Assembly: GCA_035771165.1 (NCBI GenBank)
Contig: JAWNZC010000030.1
Location: 358,501-422,500 of the forward strand
Direction: 5' to 3'
DNA: 64,000 nucleotides
Source: Paragorgia papillata
Taxonomy: Eukaryota; Cnidaria; Anthozoa; Scleralcyonacea; Coralliidae
The translations under genes and the position numbers were made by a program. The notes beneath the pieces are model-generated. The model was not told where the DNA came from, made no database searches, and worked only from the letters and a program-made list of their open reading frames with translations. Shown piece after piece: positions 11,205-24,064 of the stretch. Positions within the stretch are counted from its first letter, which is position 1, and each line of letters starts with the position of its first letter.

Positions 11205-13675
11205 GGACCTTTTACCTTTTAGGAAAAACCCGCAATGCATTGTGGTAGTTGGGTATCACTTCACTTCCAGGTGAAATGGCTGCCGCGAGGCGAGCACTTT
11301 TACTTGGAAGAATAATTGATTAGTTTTAACCGCTTTTATCTTTCGAGAGTAAACTTTACTTATTGCAGCATAACTAGGGGGGTATTTACTACATTCTGTG
11401 AAAAAGGTAATGAAGTTACTGCAGTCGTTGTCGAGAAAGTCAATTCGGAGTGATCGACTGAGCGAACACGATTCGAACAAAAACATTTATGAAGAAAGGT
11501 CTGTGCAAGCATTTGCAGGTGAGTAAGCTTATCAAGTGGCGATCAATAAAATATTTTGCTATGTGGATATTTGTTTGTAGTTTATCTGTACAGATCGTGT
11601 CGTTTTTGCAATTGTGCAGGTCTCTTTAATGCCTTTTTTCGCTTATTGAGACTGACAAAGTTTGGCCATGCTTTCGATCAGACGTTCGATAAACAATACC
11701 CCTACTAACAATGTTTTGGTTCTGTTTTGGACCGAAAACTAAAGCTTGTCCAGTGAGCAAAAATTCAGGTTTTTACAATAGCTGCAACTCAAAAGTGCTT
11801 TCGCGAGTTTTGCAGCCGTTGTTTTGCTTATTTTCTTTGTGTCTTGATTCGTCTCCTCCCAAGTAATTTAGTAAGTTCTAAAATATTATGCACTTGTCAA
11901 AGTTTAGCCCCAGGGTAGGGGGAACGATCAAACCCAGGGGGATTTGACATTTTTTGAAAATTTACTTCAAATTCCTTACCCAGGGGGCAAACATTTGTGT
12001 CAAATAAAGAAAAAAACTTTTCTGTGGTTCCACCATTGTATCAATATAAATGCACATATCAATGTTAAGCCCCAGGGTGGGGGCAACCCACAGGGATATT
12101 GACTTTGTGGGGAAAAATTGTCAAATTCCCCTGTGGTAGAATAGCCTTGTTGGTCAAAATACCCCTCCCTGGGAAATATGAAGTGCTAAAATATAATATT
12201 AAGATAATTTTATGTGTCAAAAATCCCATCCCTTGAGAAAGTCAAATTTCCCCTGTCTCGGGGTGTCGATCAGTCAATATCCCATGGGTTGCCTGCTTCC
12301 CCCCCCCCCCTGGGCCTTAACATTGATCAGTGCATAACAATTTATTCAAGGGGAAACAACATTGACAGCATAATAATAAAAGCAGTCAGTACAAAATATA
12401 CTTCAGGTAGCTGGACATTTTTAATATTAACAAACAAATAAATGATAAACTAGGCTAGGAATAGCAATGCTAGAACATGCTTACAGCATCCTCTTTTAAT
12501 ACCAGCCTTACACATAGTTAGCACAGACAATTTATTCAGTTATTTGATTCTGTTTTGACAACACCAGTAGAGTTGTCACTGGCTAATTCAGTTTGCAGAT
12601 GCTTTTGCAACAGCTCATATAGGTAAATAAAGGTGGAAGAATTTCAAGTCTCTTGTCCATCGCTTTGTCTCACCTTGGCACAGTTTGTTGCCTCCTTCGA
12701 AGTGCAAGGTTCATCCTTCATATTAATACATTATATTCTAACTAATTTAACTATTTTAATATTATAAATATATTCCTAATATGTATATACAGTACAAACA
12801 TTTATAATTATTTCATTTACAAACTATTCAACTATCAACATGTTTAACAAGTTAAGCCAAACACTACAAATGTTATTTTAGGTTAAAATATTATATTACT
12901 GTAATAAGCTACTGTATTAACTAGGTTGTATTTATAGTTCTAGAACACTGCACAAACACAAATAAAGTTTATATTTATACCTTGAGTTTTTACTTACTAA
13001 TAATATCTAAGTAACTAAAACTATTTGAGAAAGTTCAATGTATACACAACATGTACAGAGAAACTTTTCCACACTTTTTTTTTAATATTTAGTAAGTAAA
13101 CAATGTTGAATTTAAATTATTTTACGACATATTAAAACTAATGCACCTGTCAATGTTAAGCCCCAGGGGAGGGGGGATGGGCAACCCAATGGGACTTAAC
13201 AACCTCCATGTCCCCGTGGGTTAGGAATTTGACAAAAACAACCATCCTGAGGGAGGGGATATTTGATAATTTTGTGTGGGAGTCTGGTGACCACCAAGTA
13301 TTGAAATGTGGTGTATAAATCTTATAGGTAAATATGAGCTGTTTTTATTGTATTTTTGTGTTCTATTATCACTCAGATTGATATTGTGCTCAGTTTCTTT
13401 GACAATATTAGTTTAATATTCTTTGTTAGTTTTTTGACCGATACTGTATTTAATTTTTAAGAAGGTTTCAGAAGAGATGGACTGGAAACTGCCCTCTTCA
13501 GTAGTGCAAAGTTTGAAATGGGCTTAAGAGCAATTAGTTTGGTTTTTCTAGTTTATCATGTATTTGTAATATTAAAAACATCCAGCTCCCTGAACATTGC
13601 CACATACATACCGGTAGATTTTGTACTGACTGCTTTATTATGCTGTTAATGTTGTTTCTCCTTGAATGAATTGTT

Positions 13676-13707
<32 letters not shown>

Positions 13708-14776
13708 ACTTCCCAAGACAGGGAAATTTGACTTTCTTGACTTTCTCGAGGGACTGGATTTTTGACACATAAAATTATCTTAATATTATATTTTAGCACT
13801 TCATATTTCCCAGGGAGGGGTATTTTGACCAACAAGGCTATTCTACCACAGGGGAATTTGACAATTTTTCCCCACAAAGTCAATATCCCTGTGGGTTGCC
13901 CCCACCCTGGGGCTTAACATTGATATGTGCATTTATATTGATACAATGGTGGAACCACAGAAAAGTTTTTTTCTTTATTTGACACAAATGTTTGCCCCCT
14001 GGGTAAGGAATTTGAAGTAAATTTTCAAAAAATGTCAAATCCCCCTGGGTTTGATCGTTCCCCCTACCCTGGGGCTAAACTTTGACAAGTGCATAATATT
14101 TTAGAACTTACTAAATTACTTGGGAGGAGACGAATCAAGACACAAAGAAAATAAGCAAAACAACGGCTGCAAAACTCGCGAAAGCACTTTTGAGTTGCAG
14201 CTCTTGTAAAAACCTGAATTTTTGCTCACTGGACAAGCTTAGTTTTCGGTCCAAAACAGAACCAAAACATTGTTAGTAGGGGTATTGTTTATCGAACGTC
14301 TGATCGAAAGCATGGCCAAACTTTGTCAGTCTCAATAAGCGAAAAAAGGCATTAAAGAGACCTGCACAATTGCAAAAACGACACGATCTGTACAGATAAA
14401 CTACAAACAAATATCCACATAGCAAAATATTTTATTGATCGCCACTTGATAAGCTTACTCACCTGCAAACGCTTGCACAGACCTTTCTTCATAAATGTTT
14501 TTGTTCGAATCGTGTTCGCTCAGTCGATCACTCTGAATTGACTTTCTCGACAACGACTGCAGTAACTTCATTACCTTTTTCACAGAATGTAGTAAATACC
14601 CCCCTAGTTATGCTGCAATAAGTAAAGTTTACTCTCGAAAGCTAAAAGCGGTTAAAACTAATCAATTATTCTTCCAAGTAAAAGTGCTCGCCTCGCGGCA
14701 GCCATTTCACCTGGAAGTGAAGTGATACCCAACTACCCGAATGCATTGCGGGTTTTTCCTAAAAGGTAAAAGGTCC
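11205..14776. mobile_element. Nested long-TIR (fold-back) element, 3.6 kb
   Basis: Ends GGACCTTTTACC ... GGTAAAAGGTCC with inverted repeats of about 1.24 kb (11205-12440 against 13535-14776). The arms carry a recurrent motif, CAATGTTAAGCCCCAGGG, several times. The centre (12441-13534) is AT-rich and contains one more copy of that motif but no convincing ORF. Flanking satellite reads GAGTGAAT | element | ATTAGACTGC, consistent with either a 2-bp AT duplication or an element ending in T/A with no duplication. I infer a non-autonomous DNA transposon of unassigned superfamily. Confidence 0.8.
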
Positions 14777-16935
14777 ATTAGACTGCTTTAGACTGCTTTA
14801 GACTGCTTTAGACTGCTTTAGACTGCTTTAGACTGCTTTAGACTGCTTTAGACTGCTTTAGACTGCTTTAGACTGCTTTAGAGTGCTTTAGACTGCTTTA
14901 GAGTGATTTAGAATGAATTAGACTGCTTTAGAGTGCTTTAGAGTGCTTTAGACTGCTTTAGAGTGCTTTAGAGTGAATTAGACTGCTTTAGAGTGAATTA
15001 GACTGCTTTAGAGTGAATTAGACTGCTTTAGAGTGAATTAGACTGCTTTAGAGTGCTTTAGAGTGCTTTAGACTGCTTTAGAGTGCTTTAGAGTGCTTTA
15101 GCGTGCTTTAGAGTGCTTTAGAGTGCTTTAGAGTGCTTTAGAGTGCTTTAGAGTGCTTTAGAGTGAATTAGACTGCTTTAGAGTGAATTAGACTGCTTTA
15201 GACTGCTTTAGACTGCTTTAGACTGCTTTAGACTGCTTTAAAGTGAATTAGACTGCTTTAGACTGCTTTAGACTGCTTTAGATTGATTTAGAATGAATTA
15301 GACTGCTTTAGACTGCTTTAGACTGCTTTAGACTGCTTTAGACTGCTTTAGACTGCTTTAGACTGCTTTAGAGTGATTTAGAATGAATTAGACTGCTTTA
15401 GAGTGCTTTAGAGTGCTTTAGAGTGCTTTAGAGTGCTTTAGACTGCTTTAGAGTGCTTTAGAGTGAATTAGACTGCTTTAGAGTGAATTAGACTGCTTTA
15501 GAGTGCTTTAGACTGCTTTAGACTGCTTTAGACTGCTTTAGAGTGAATTAGACTGCTTTAGAGTGAATTAGACTGCTTTAGAGTGAATTAGACTGCTTTA
15601 GACTGCTTTAGACTGCTTTAGACTGCTTTAGACTGCTTTAGAGTGATTTAGAATGAATTAGACTGCTTTAGAGTGAATTAGACTGCTTTAGAGTGAATTA
15701 GACTGCTTTAGAGTGAATTAGACTGCTTTAGAGTGCTTTAGACTGCTTTAGACTGCTTTAGAGTGCTTTAGACTGCTTTAGACTGCTTTAGCGTGCTTTA
15801 GACTGCTTTAGCGTGCTTTAGACTGCTTTAGAGTGAATTAGACTGCTTTAGAGTGCTTTTGACTGCTTTAGAGTGCTTCAGAGTGCTTTAGAGTGCTTTA
15901 GACTGCTTTAGAGTGAATTAGACTGCTTTAGACTGCTTTAGACTGCTTTAGAGTGAATTAGACTGCTTTAGACTGCTTTAGACTGCTTTAGACTGCTTTA
16001 GAGTGATTTAGAATGAATTAGACTGCTTTAGACTGCTTTAGACTGCTTTAGACTGCTTTAGAGTGATTTAGAATGAATTAGACTGCTTTAGAGTGATTTA
16101 GAGTGCTGTAGACTGCTTTAGCGTGCTTTAGACTGCTTTAGCGTGCTTTAGACTGCTTTAGAGTGAATTAGACTGCTTTAGAGTGCTTTTGACTGCTTTA
16201 GAGTGCTTCAGAGTGCTTTAGAGTGCTTTAGACTGCTTTAGAGTGAATTAGACTGCTTTAGACTGCTTTAGACTGCTTTAGACTGCTTTAGAGTGAATTA
16301 GACTGCTTTAGACTGCTTTAGACTGCTTTAGACTGCTTTAGAGTGATTTAGAATGAATTAGACTGCTTTAGAGTGCTTTAGAGTGCTTTAGACTGCTTTA
16401 GAGTGCTTTAGACTGCTTTAGACTGCTTTAGAGTGCTTTAGAGTGAATTAGACTGCTTTAGAGTGAATTAGACTGCTTTAGAGTGAATTAGACTGCTTTA
16501 GAGTGCTTTAGACTGCTTTAGAGTGCTTTAGACTGCTTTAGAGTGCTTTAGAGTGCTTTAGAGTGCTTTAGACTGCTTTAGCGTGCTTTAGACTGCTTTA
16601 GACTGCTTTAGAGTGCTTTAGACTGCTTTAGACTGCTTTAGACTGCTTTAGCGTGCTTTAGACTGCTTTAGCGTGCTTTAGACTGCTTTAGAGTGAATTA
16701 GACTGCTTTAGAGTGCTTTAGACTGCTTTAGAGTACTTTAGACTGCTTTAGAGTGAATTAGACTGCTTTAGACTGCTTTAGACTGCTTTAGCGTGCTTTA
16801 GACTGCTTTAGACTGAATTAGACTGCTTTAGACTGCTTTAGACTGCTTTACACTGAATTAGACTGCTTTAGAGTGCTTTAGGCTGCTTTAGACTGCTTTT
16901 GACTGCTTTAGAGTGAATTGAGTGCTTTAGACTGA
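14777..16935 (+). repeat. 10-bp satellite, left arm main block
   Basis: About 215 units of GACTGCTTTA / GAGTGCTTTA / GAGTGAATTA / GCGTGCTTTA. A higher-order pattern with GAGTGATTTAGAATGAATTA recurs. TTTA recurs every 10 bp, close to one helical turn. Confidence 0.97.
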
Positions 16936-16961
16936 AGAAAACATGACTATTCGTTTCTGTT

Positions 16962-17273
16962 TTGAAAAAAGGCTATGGAAATTACAATGGGATCACCTCA
17001 GAATATGTAAAAAATTGTAGCCAGTCTCAGTCGAATTACACAATGACATTAGTTTCCCGCTCGTTTATGTCGCGAGGTCGCAAATTCGCAAAAATATTGA
17101 TGAATGGAACAAGATATTTTGTTGGGTTTTTTAAAGTTCTTCGGAGAAATGGTACTCATCACGTTTGTGATGACAAAATGTTTATGGTGATACCATTGAC
17201 AACATACATCTTAAAAATCTGTCAGTATAGTTTTCACTACAAGAGCACCGTTGAGAGCCTTGAGAGCGCTTAA
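16962..17273 (+). CDS. Hypothetical ORF in fold-back core
   Basis: A 103-codon frame near the left arm of the core, rich in Ser, Asn and basic residues, with MSRGRKFAKI and a hydrophobic patch. I recognise no family. It could be an exon of an element-encoded protein (a possible acceptor AAAAAAG precedes GCTATGG), or a chance frame. An RPTP exon is unlikely because it sits between inverted arms. Confidence 0.3.
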   Translation: MKKGYGNYNGITSEYVKNCSQSQSNYTMTLVSRSFMSRGRKFAKILMNGTRYFVGFFKVLRRNGTHHVCDDKMFMVIPLTTYILKICQYSFHYKSTVESLESA

Positions 17274-17409
17274 GCAGCTAATCGTTAGATTTGTTTATTA
17301 GTTGTCAGTTTAACACTTTCAACAATTGTCGACGTTTGTTAAGTTGAACGTTTGTGGGCGTAACTGCGATTCGAACTTTTTACTATTTCACACTTAAAGT
17401 GGTTCTCTG

Positions 17410-17910
17410 ATGAAAATATTGTTGGCAATGTTTTTGCATAATCCTAAAGATGTTATGGTAGGTAGACTAGGTAGTAATTTGAAATGCACAAGCGCGTGTA
17501 AGTGCTACAACTGCCACAATGGATGTCCACAATCTGCAAGTACAGCAAATCATACGACGATGCAAGGAACTCGAAAGAGGAAAAGGGAGAATCCATCGCC
17601 ATACAAGCGAGTAAAAGGTTCCGAATATTTGGAAAAAGAAATGGCACAAACACCTTTGCAAGGAAATTGGGCACATATTGAGACGTTTATTTTAGTGCAT
17701 ATTTTATCTTTGCTATCAACATCATCTTTATCTCCATCCATAAATGAAACTACAAAGCTTTATAATTTTATTGCAGATTACGAAAATAAACAATGCCATA
17801 CCAGTAAATACCAACCAATACGAAAGAAATCGCCAGCCCAAGTGAGCGGGAAAATCATACATATTAAAGAAGTTCAAGAGATAAACGAAGCATTATTGCT
17901 GAACAACTAA
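17410..17910 (+). CDS. Hypothetical Cys-motif protein in fold-back core
   Basis: A 166-codon frame. Near residue 27 it has a compact Cys cluster (CTSACKCYNCHNGC) followed by a strongly basic stretch (TRKRKRENPSPYKRVKGSEY). This resembles half of a tesmin/TSO1-type CXC zinc-binding motif plus a nuclear-localisation-like segment. A hydrophobic segment (ETFILVHILSLLSTSSL) follows. It is the best candidate for a DNA-binding protein of the element, and the frame may start in an exon upstream. Function is not assigned. Confidence 0.45.
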   Translation: MKILLAMFLHNPKDVMVGRLGSNLKCTSACKCYNCHNGCPQSASTANHTTMQGTRKRKRENPSPYKRVKGSEYLEKEMAQTPLQGNWAHIETFILVHILSLLSTSSLSPSINETTKLYNFIADYENKQCHTSKYQPIRKKSPAQVSGKIIHIKEVQEINEALLLNN

Positions 17911-18650
17911 ATAAACCATCGGTTTTATTAAAACGTTAATGGTTATAAACTCTTATACAGGTAGCTAATTGACTCTGAAAATCTGTTTTGAGATATTTTA
18001 TTTTAAGTATATATATATAACTGAAAACAGTTTTAGGGAACAGCCGACTACAGAAAAAAGCCGTTTTACAAACATACGATTACCAACAGTCAGGAAGTGT
18101 CTTGCTTGCATGCAACTGCCATTACGGTTAAAATGTTTGTTATATAGCAGTCTTGTCTAAAACCGACATGCAAAAATACATTATAGATATTGTAGATATT
18201 CTTAATAGTGTTTATACTTGTTACAATTTATGTAAATTTTCTAATTTTTTGATATTACATGTATATATTTGATCAACATAATTACGTATAGACAGAGATA
18301 ATTAATAGAACAGAAAGAGTAGACTATAGAAATTACGAAATACATCATTGGTTAATCGCGTAAATGAAATCTACTATAAATAAATAATAATTCTGATAAG
18401 TATATAGCGAAAACGTTCACTCACAGATAAGGTTTTATTATCATGTGTTCCGGAAGTAAAGTACAAATGAACAAATAATAAGATTTTGAAGCTTGGCATG
18501 GCGATGTATATATATGTTCAAGTAACAAACTTCATCCGAGCGTGACTGAAGTTGATCAGTTATATTTGTTAGAACACGTCAACTAAATTACCACGACGTA
18601 GTCCCGCATTTACGGCACGAAAGCTCAACGAATTCTTATCGTTAATAAAC
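17911..18650. other. AT-rich core of fold-back element
   Basis: Short AT-rich non-coding stretch; I see no gene beyond small chance frames. Confidence 0.4.
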
Positions 18651-18890
18651 ATGGTGTATAACCGCAAACATTTTGTTTTATTACTTGAACAAATAAGTTA
18701 TCCTGAAATTTCGTCAGCCATTCTTTTCTCTCAGCTTAAAGGACATCTGATATTTCAGGCTAAAATCAAGAAGCAGCCTAAAATTATTAAAAAATTTCTC
18801 GAATTTACCCAAAGAATTAGCGAAAAAGATTGTTATGCGGGAGAATTTTTAACGACTATTTTTATAGCCCAAAATGATGCCGCGATATAA
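18651..18890 (+). CDS. Hypothetical 79-aa ORF in fold-back core
   Basis: The frame starts after CGTTAATAAAC and ends just before the right satellite arm. It encodes a Lys-rich, hydrophobic-alternating protein (IKKQPKIIKKFLEFTQRI) with no motif I know. Codon use looks plausible for a gene, but its length makes chance possible. Confidence 0.35.
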   Translation: MVYNRKHFVLLLEQISYPEISSAILFSQLKGHLIFQAKIKKQPKIIKKFLEFTQRISEKDCYAGEFLTTIFIAQNDAAI

Positions 18891-18927
18891 TTTTGTTAAA
18901 AAGTATCCACAAATTTAATAACATGTT

Positions 18928-21270
18928 ACAGCACTCTAAAGCAGTCTAAAGCAGTCTAATTCACTCTAAAGCACTCTAAAGCAGTCTAAAGCACTATAAA
19001 GCAGTCTAAAGCAGTCTAAAGCAGTCTAAAGCACTCTAAAGCACTCTAAAGCAGTCTAAAGCAGTCTAAAGCAGTCTAAAGCAGTCTAAAGCAGTCTAAA
19101 GCACTCTAAAGCAGTCTAAAGCAGTCTAAAGCAGTCTAAAGCAGTCTAAAGCACTCTAAAGCACTCTAAAGCACTCTAAAGCAGTCTAATTCACTCTAAA
19201 GCAGTCTAAAGCAGTCTAAAGCAGTCTAAAGCACTCTAAAGCAGTCTAAAGCACTCTAAAGCAGTCTAAAGCAGTCTAAAGCAGTCTAAAGCAGTCTAAT
19301 TCACTCTAAAGCAGTCTAAAGCACTCTAAAGCACTCTAAAGCACTCTAATTCACTCTAAAGCAGTCTAAAGCAGTCTAAAGCAGTCTAAAGCAGTCTAAA
19401 GCACTCTAAAGCAGTCTAAAGCAGTCTAAAGCAGTCTAAAGCAGTCTAATTCACTCTAAAGCAGTCTAAAGCACTCTAAAGCAGTCTAAAGCAGTCTAAA
19501 GCACTCTAAAGCACTCTAAAGCAGTCTAAAGCAGTCTAAAGCACTCTAAAGCAGTCTAAAGCACTCTAAAGCACTCTAAAGCACTCTAAATCAGTCTAAA
19601 GCAGTCTAAAGCAGTCTAAAGCAGTCTAAAGCAGTCTAAAGCAGTCTAAAGCAGTCTAATTCACTCTAAAGCAGTCTAAAGCAGTCTAAAGCAGTCTAAA
19701 GCAGTCTAAAGCACTCTAAAGCACTCTAAAGCACTCTAAAGCAGTCTAAAGCAGTCTAAAGCAGTCTAAAGCAGTCTAAAGCAGTCTAAAGCAGTCTAAA
19801 GCAGTCTAAAGCAGTCTAAAGCAGTCTAAAGCAGTCTAAAGCAGTCTAAAGCAGGCTAAAGCAGTCTAAAGCAGTCTAATTCACTCTAAAGCAGTCTAAA
19901 GCACTCTAAAGCAGTCTAAAGCACTCTAAAGCACTCTAAAGCACTCTAAAGCAGTCTAAAGCACTCTAAAGCAGTCTAAAGCAGTCTAAAGCAGTCTAAA
20001 GCAGTCTAAAGCAGTCTAAAGCACTCTAAAGCAGTCTAATTCACTCTAAAGCAGTCTAAAGCAGTCTAAAGCAGTCTAAAGCAGTCTAATTCACTCTAAA
20101 GCAGTCTAAAGCAGTCTAAAGCAGTCTAAAGCACTCTAAAGCACTCTAAAGCAGTCTAAAGCAGTCTAAAGCAGTCTAAAGCAGTCTAAAGCAGTCTAAA
20201 GCAGTCTAAAGCAGTCTAAAGCAGTCTAAAGCAGTCTAATTCACTCTAAAGCAGTCTAAAGCACTCTAAAGCAGTCTAAAGCACTCTAAAGCACTCTAAA
20301 GCACTCTAAAGCAGTCTAAAGCACTCTAAAGCAGTCTAAAGCAGTCTAAAGCAGTCTAAAGCAGTCTAAAGCAGTCTAAAGCAGTCTAAAGCAGTCTAAA
20401 GCAGTCTAAAGCAGTCTAAAGCAGTCTAAAGCACTCTAAAGCAGTCTAATTCACTCTAAAGCAGTCTAAAGCAGTCTAAAGCAGTCTAAAGCACTCTAAA
20501 GCAGTCTAAAGCACTCTAAAGCAGTCTAAAGCACTCTAAAGCAGTCTAAAGCAGTCTAAAGCAGTCTAATTCACTCTAAAGCAGTCTAAAGCACTCTAAA
20601 GCAGTCTAAAGCACTCTAAAGCACTCTAAAGCAGTCTAAAGCAGTCTAAAGCAGTCTAAAGCAGTCTAAAGCAGTCTAAAGCAGTCTAAAGCACTCTAAA
20701 GCACTCTAAAGCACTCTAAAGCAGTCTAAAGCAGTCTAAAGCATTCTAAAGCAGTCTAAAGCACTGTAAAGCAGTCTAAAGCAGTCTAAAGCAGTCTAAA
20801 GCAGTCTAAAGCAGTCTAAAGCAGTCTAAAGCAGTCTAATTCACTCTAAAGCAGTCTAAGGCACTCTAAAGCAGTCTAAAGCACTCTAAAGCACTCTAAA
20901 GCAGTCTAAAGCAGTCTAAAGCAGTCTAAAGCAGTCTAAAGCCCTCTAAAGCACTCTAAAGCAGTCTAAAGCAGTCTAAAGCAGTCTAAAGCATTCTAAA
21001 GCAGTCTAAAGCAGTCTAAAGCAGTCTAAAGCAGTCTAAAGCAGTCTAAAGCAGTCTAAAGCAGTCTAAAGCAGTCTAAAGCAGTCTAAAGCAGTCTAAA
21101 GCAGTCTAAAGCAGTCTAAAGCAGTCTAAAGCAGTCTAATTCACTCTAAAGCAGTCTAAAGCAGTCTAAAGCAGTCTAAAGGACTCTAAAGCACTCTAAA
21201 GCACTCTAAAGCACTCTAAAGCAGTCTAAAGCAGTCTAAAGCAGTGTAATTCACTTTAAAAGCAGTCTAA
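18928..21270 (-). repeat. 10-bp satellite, right (inverted) arm
   Basis: About 233 units of GCAGTCTAAA / GCACTCTAAA / TCACTCTAAA, the reverse complement of the left-arm satellite. It ends at the inverted terminal sequence at 21280. Confidence 0.97.
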
Positions 21271-21316
21271 AGCACCTCTGAGGATATGATATGTCAGGAC
21301 CTTATAATAGGCATAC

Positions 21317-21526
21317 ATGAAGTACCTACCGATTGCGGTAAAGTCTATACCAGATCTACACTATAACATGACGAGCGATTTCGAATGTATGATTCCCGAA
21401 CTTACAAAACTAAACACGAATATAAACTTGAATACAATGCTATATGAAATGTCATTGAATTACTCAAATGCTGTGAATGGAAGCACAAAGGACGTTGATG
21501 AAGTGAACTTGCAAGCCACGGCTTGA
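21317..21526 (+). CDS. Hypothetical 69-aa ORF at right end of fold-back element
   Basis: The frame opens in the inverted terminal sequence and runs outward. It is rich in Asn, Thr and Leu with several N-glycosylation sequons, ends in TGA and is followed by CAGGTAAAC, which looks like a donor. It may be the end of an old exon or chance. No family recognised. Confidence 0.2.
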   Translation: MKYLPIAVKSIPDLHYNMTSDFECMIPELTKLNTNINLNTMLYEMSLNYSNAVNGSTKDVDEVNLQATA

Positions 21527-22439
21527 CAGGTAAACATGCTGTGTTGATATTTAATACCCTAAGGAGACTCGACATGTGAACGCTCAACGCTGTATGGAAA
21601 TATTAAACAGGCAATCGTGTTTCGTGTATTGCGAATTGCGTTTTCTATCGGAGAATTAGATTGTGTTTTGACTTTTGTCTGTGACCAATGTGTTTAGACT
21701 TTAATAGAGTAATAGATAGCCAGGGTCTTGGGGCGCAAGAACCTCGAGCTCTTTTTATGAACTTTTATCCAAAATCCCGAAAAAAATCAAGTGTGGGTAT
21801 TAATAACTAATCATACCCCCCTGGAAAAATTTCCGTACCCCCCCCGAATGTTCACAAACGAAAATTTTGACTAACGTACGTCAAACAGAAAATATTTAAA
21901 CTTGTTTTGAAACACACGTTTCCAAATATAATACGACACGCGACACCTACGCGATATCTAGACATGCACTGAACAGTTCACAATTGATATCTTACCGGTA
22001 TTTGCTCTATTCGGTGCTTATTATTATACTTGCATTTTGTAGGCCAGCAAGGCCAGGGCGGGCCAACCTGTTTTGAAATAGCTCGTCATCTTTTACGTAC
22101 TAGGGCAGGTCTATCGCGATCGCTGGCGTGGTAGGTAAACAGTACGTATATGTTCTTTGATATACTGTGGCCCTTTCTTGTGTCTCTAGTCCTCAAGTCA
22201 AACTTCCTAAGCTAGGTACTGATGTCAACACGGCATTTTTTCGCGTCTGTAATAAATTCGTCTATTCTGTCTTCATGGACAAACCTTGTCAGCAACATTA
22301 CTGATCAACTACTCATGAATTCACCAATGCCGTCGGAAACACCTCAACCCAACTCGATCAAAGGCAAAATAACTCGAAAACACCGGCCTGACGGGTGATG
22401 CAATAATGCAATTTTGTGTGGCGAAAAAATAAAAATAAA
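21527..22439. other. Unremarkable intronic DNA
   Basis: No gene or clear repeat seen. It contains a C-rich and G-rich pair of short tracts near 21820-21850. Confidence 0.4.
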
Positions 22440-22818
22440 AACAAGACGCCTGGTTAGGCGTTCACTTGGGCTAATGCAAAATCGCAGTGAGTATGTGGAG
22501 GCAGGGGCGGATCCAGGATTTTTTCGAATTTAAATAAATTCTATACTGTACCAAAATGATCGCTTGATTCTGCCTAATCCGACACTATAGGTTTGTTCTA
22601 CTAAATATATTAGATCCGTTGTTTAATTTTCAGAAAAACGGCCTTCTTTACATTTATATTACATTAGCAAACCTTCGGCGCTTCCTGCACCGCTGCAGTT
22701 CATATATTATACCATAGATTCTTTGCCATTGCCATGTAGTCTTGCTAGAGTACGCACAGGCTACGCGAAGCTTTCAGAAATCAGTAGCCCAAGTGAACGC
22801 CTGAGTAGGCGTCTTGTT
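22440..22818. mobile_element. MITE with AACAAGACGCCT termini
   Basis: The left end, AACAAGACGCC...AGGCGTTCACTTGGGCT, is inverted at the right end, AGCCCAAGTGAACGCCTGAG...GGCGTCTTGTT. The internal part (CCGACACTATAGG, ATTAGATCCGTTGTTTAATT, CTTCGGCGCTTCCTGCAC) recurs at 60858-61138, which keeps only the right end. Confidence 0.8.
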
Positions 22819-22899
22819 CTTTTTAATGTAAAGGTGACTCATATTTAACAATTAAATTACGTGCTTGAAATTTTAATACACATATCAGATATATATTAA

Positions 22900-23670
<771 letters not shown>

Positions 23671-23690
23671 GGTTTTTTTACAATATTTAG

Positions 23691-23990
23691 GATCGGTGAC
23701 AAATAAAGATTCTACAATGACTGATGTCAACTGTGCTACCTCACAAAAGATGGAGGTTGTGAAAGCAGAATTTGGAGAATTCAGTGACGGAAAGATATTT
23801 GTCTACAACAAGGACACCAAGTGTAGCTCGTTTGCTTTATGTTTTGTCAAAGCTCATTGTGATGGGAAGGTCTCGTGTAGCATGACTGCCGACAGTAATT
23901 TGTTTAAACTGAATCAATGTCCAAAGACATCAAGGCAACTTTATATGGAATACAACTGCGTTGATACACCAGGCACTGCTATTAACACAG
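23691..23990 (+). CDS. RPTP exon 3: SUEL-type galactose-binding lectin domain
   Basis: A phase 1-1 exon of 100 codons. It shows the SUEL hallmarks: an early Cys (VNCATSQ), KAEFGEF, an internal CSSFALCFVKAHCDGKVSC stretch, and the end pattern DSNLFKLNQCPKTSRQLYMEYNC. This family (rhamnose/galactose-binding) is common in invertebrate lectins and latrophilins. The donor is GCAAGT, a consensus GC-AG donor; the next exon joins it in phase 1. Confidence 0.85.
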
Positions 23991-24064
23991 GCAAGTTGTA
24001 TAATTAATATTGGTCATTATAAAACAATGTTTTGATTAATAATATTTTGTAGCATGGAACTTTA

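Larger units (their letters stand above)
10848..21335. mobile_element. Large fold-back element with satellite-containing inverted arms
   Basis: The ends are inverted copies of ACTTCATGTATGCCTATTAT plus AAGGTCCTGACATAT (left about 10848-10890, right about 21280-21325). Inside each end lies a 10-bp satellite, GACTGCTTTA on the left (10895-11204 and 14777-16935) and its reverse complement on the right (about 18930-21265). Arm lengths are about equal (2.5 and 2.3 kb) once the nested 3.6-kb element is removed. The core (16940-18925) is unique. This is the architecture of Foldback/Galileo-like transposons (family knowledge); no transposase is certain, so the class is open. Confidence 0.65.

Noticed and set aside
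16962..17273. Additional RPTP exon
   Set aside because: The phase could fit, but it sits between inverted transposon arms, has no polypyrimidine tract worth the name and shows no extracellular domain pattern.
18928..21270. CRISPR-like array
   Set aside because: Units are 10 bp with no spacers; simple satellite in a eukaryotic intron.
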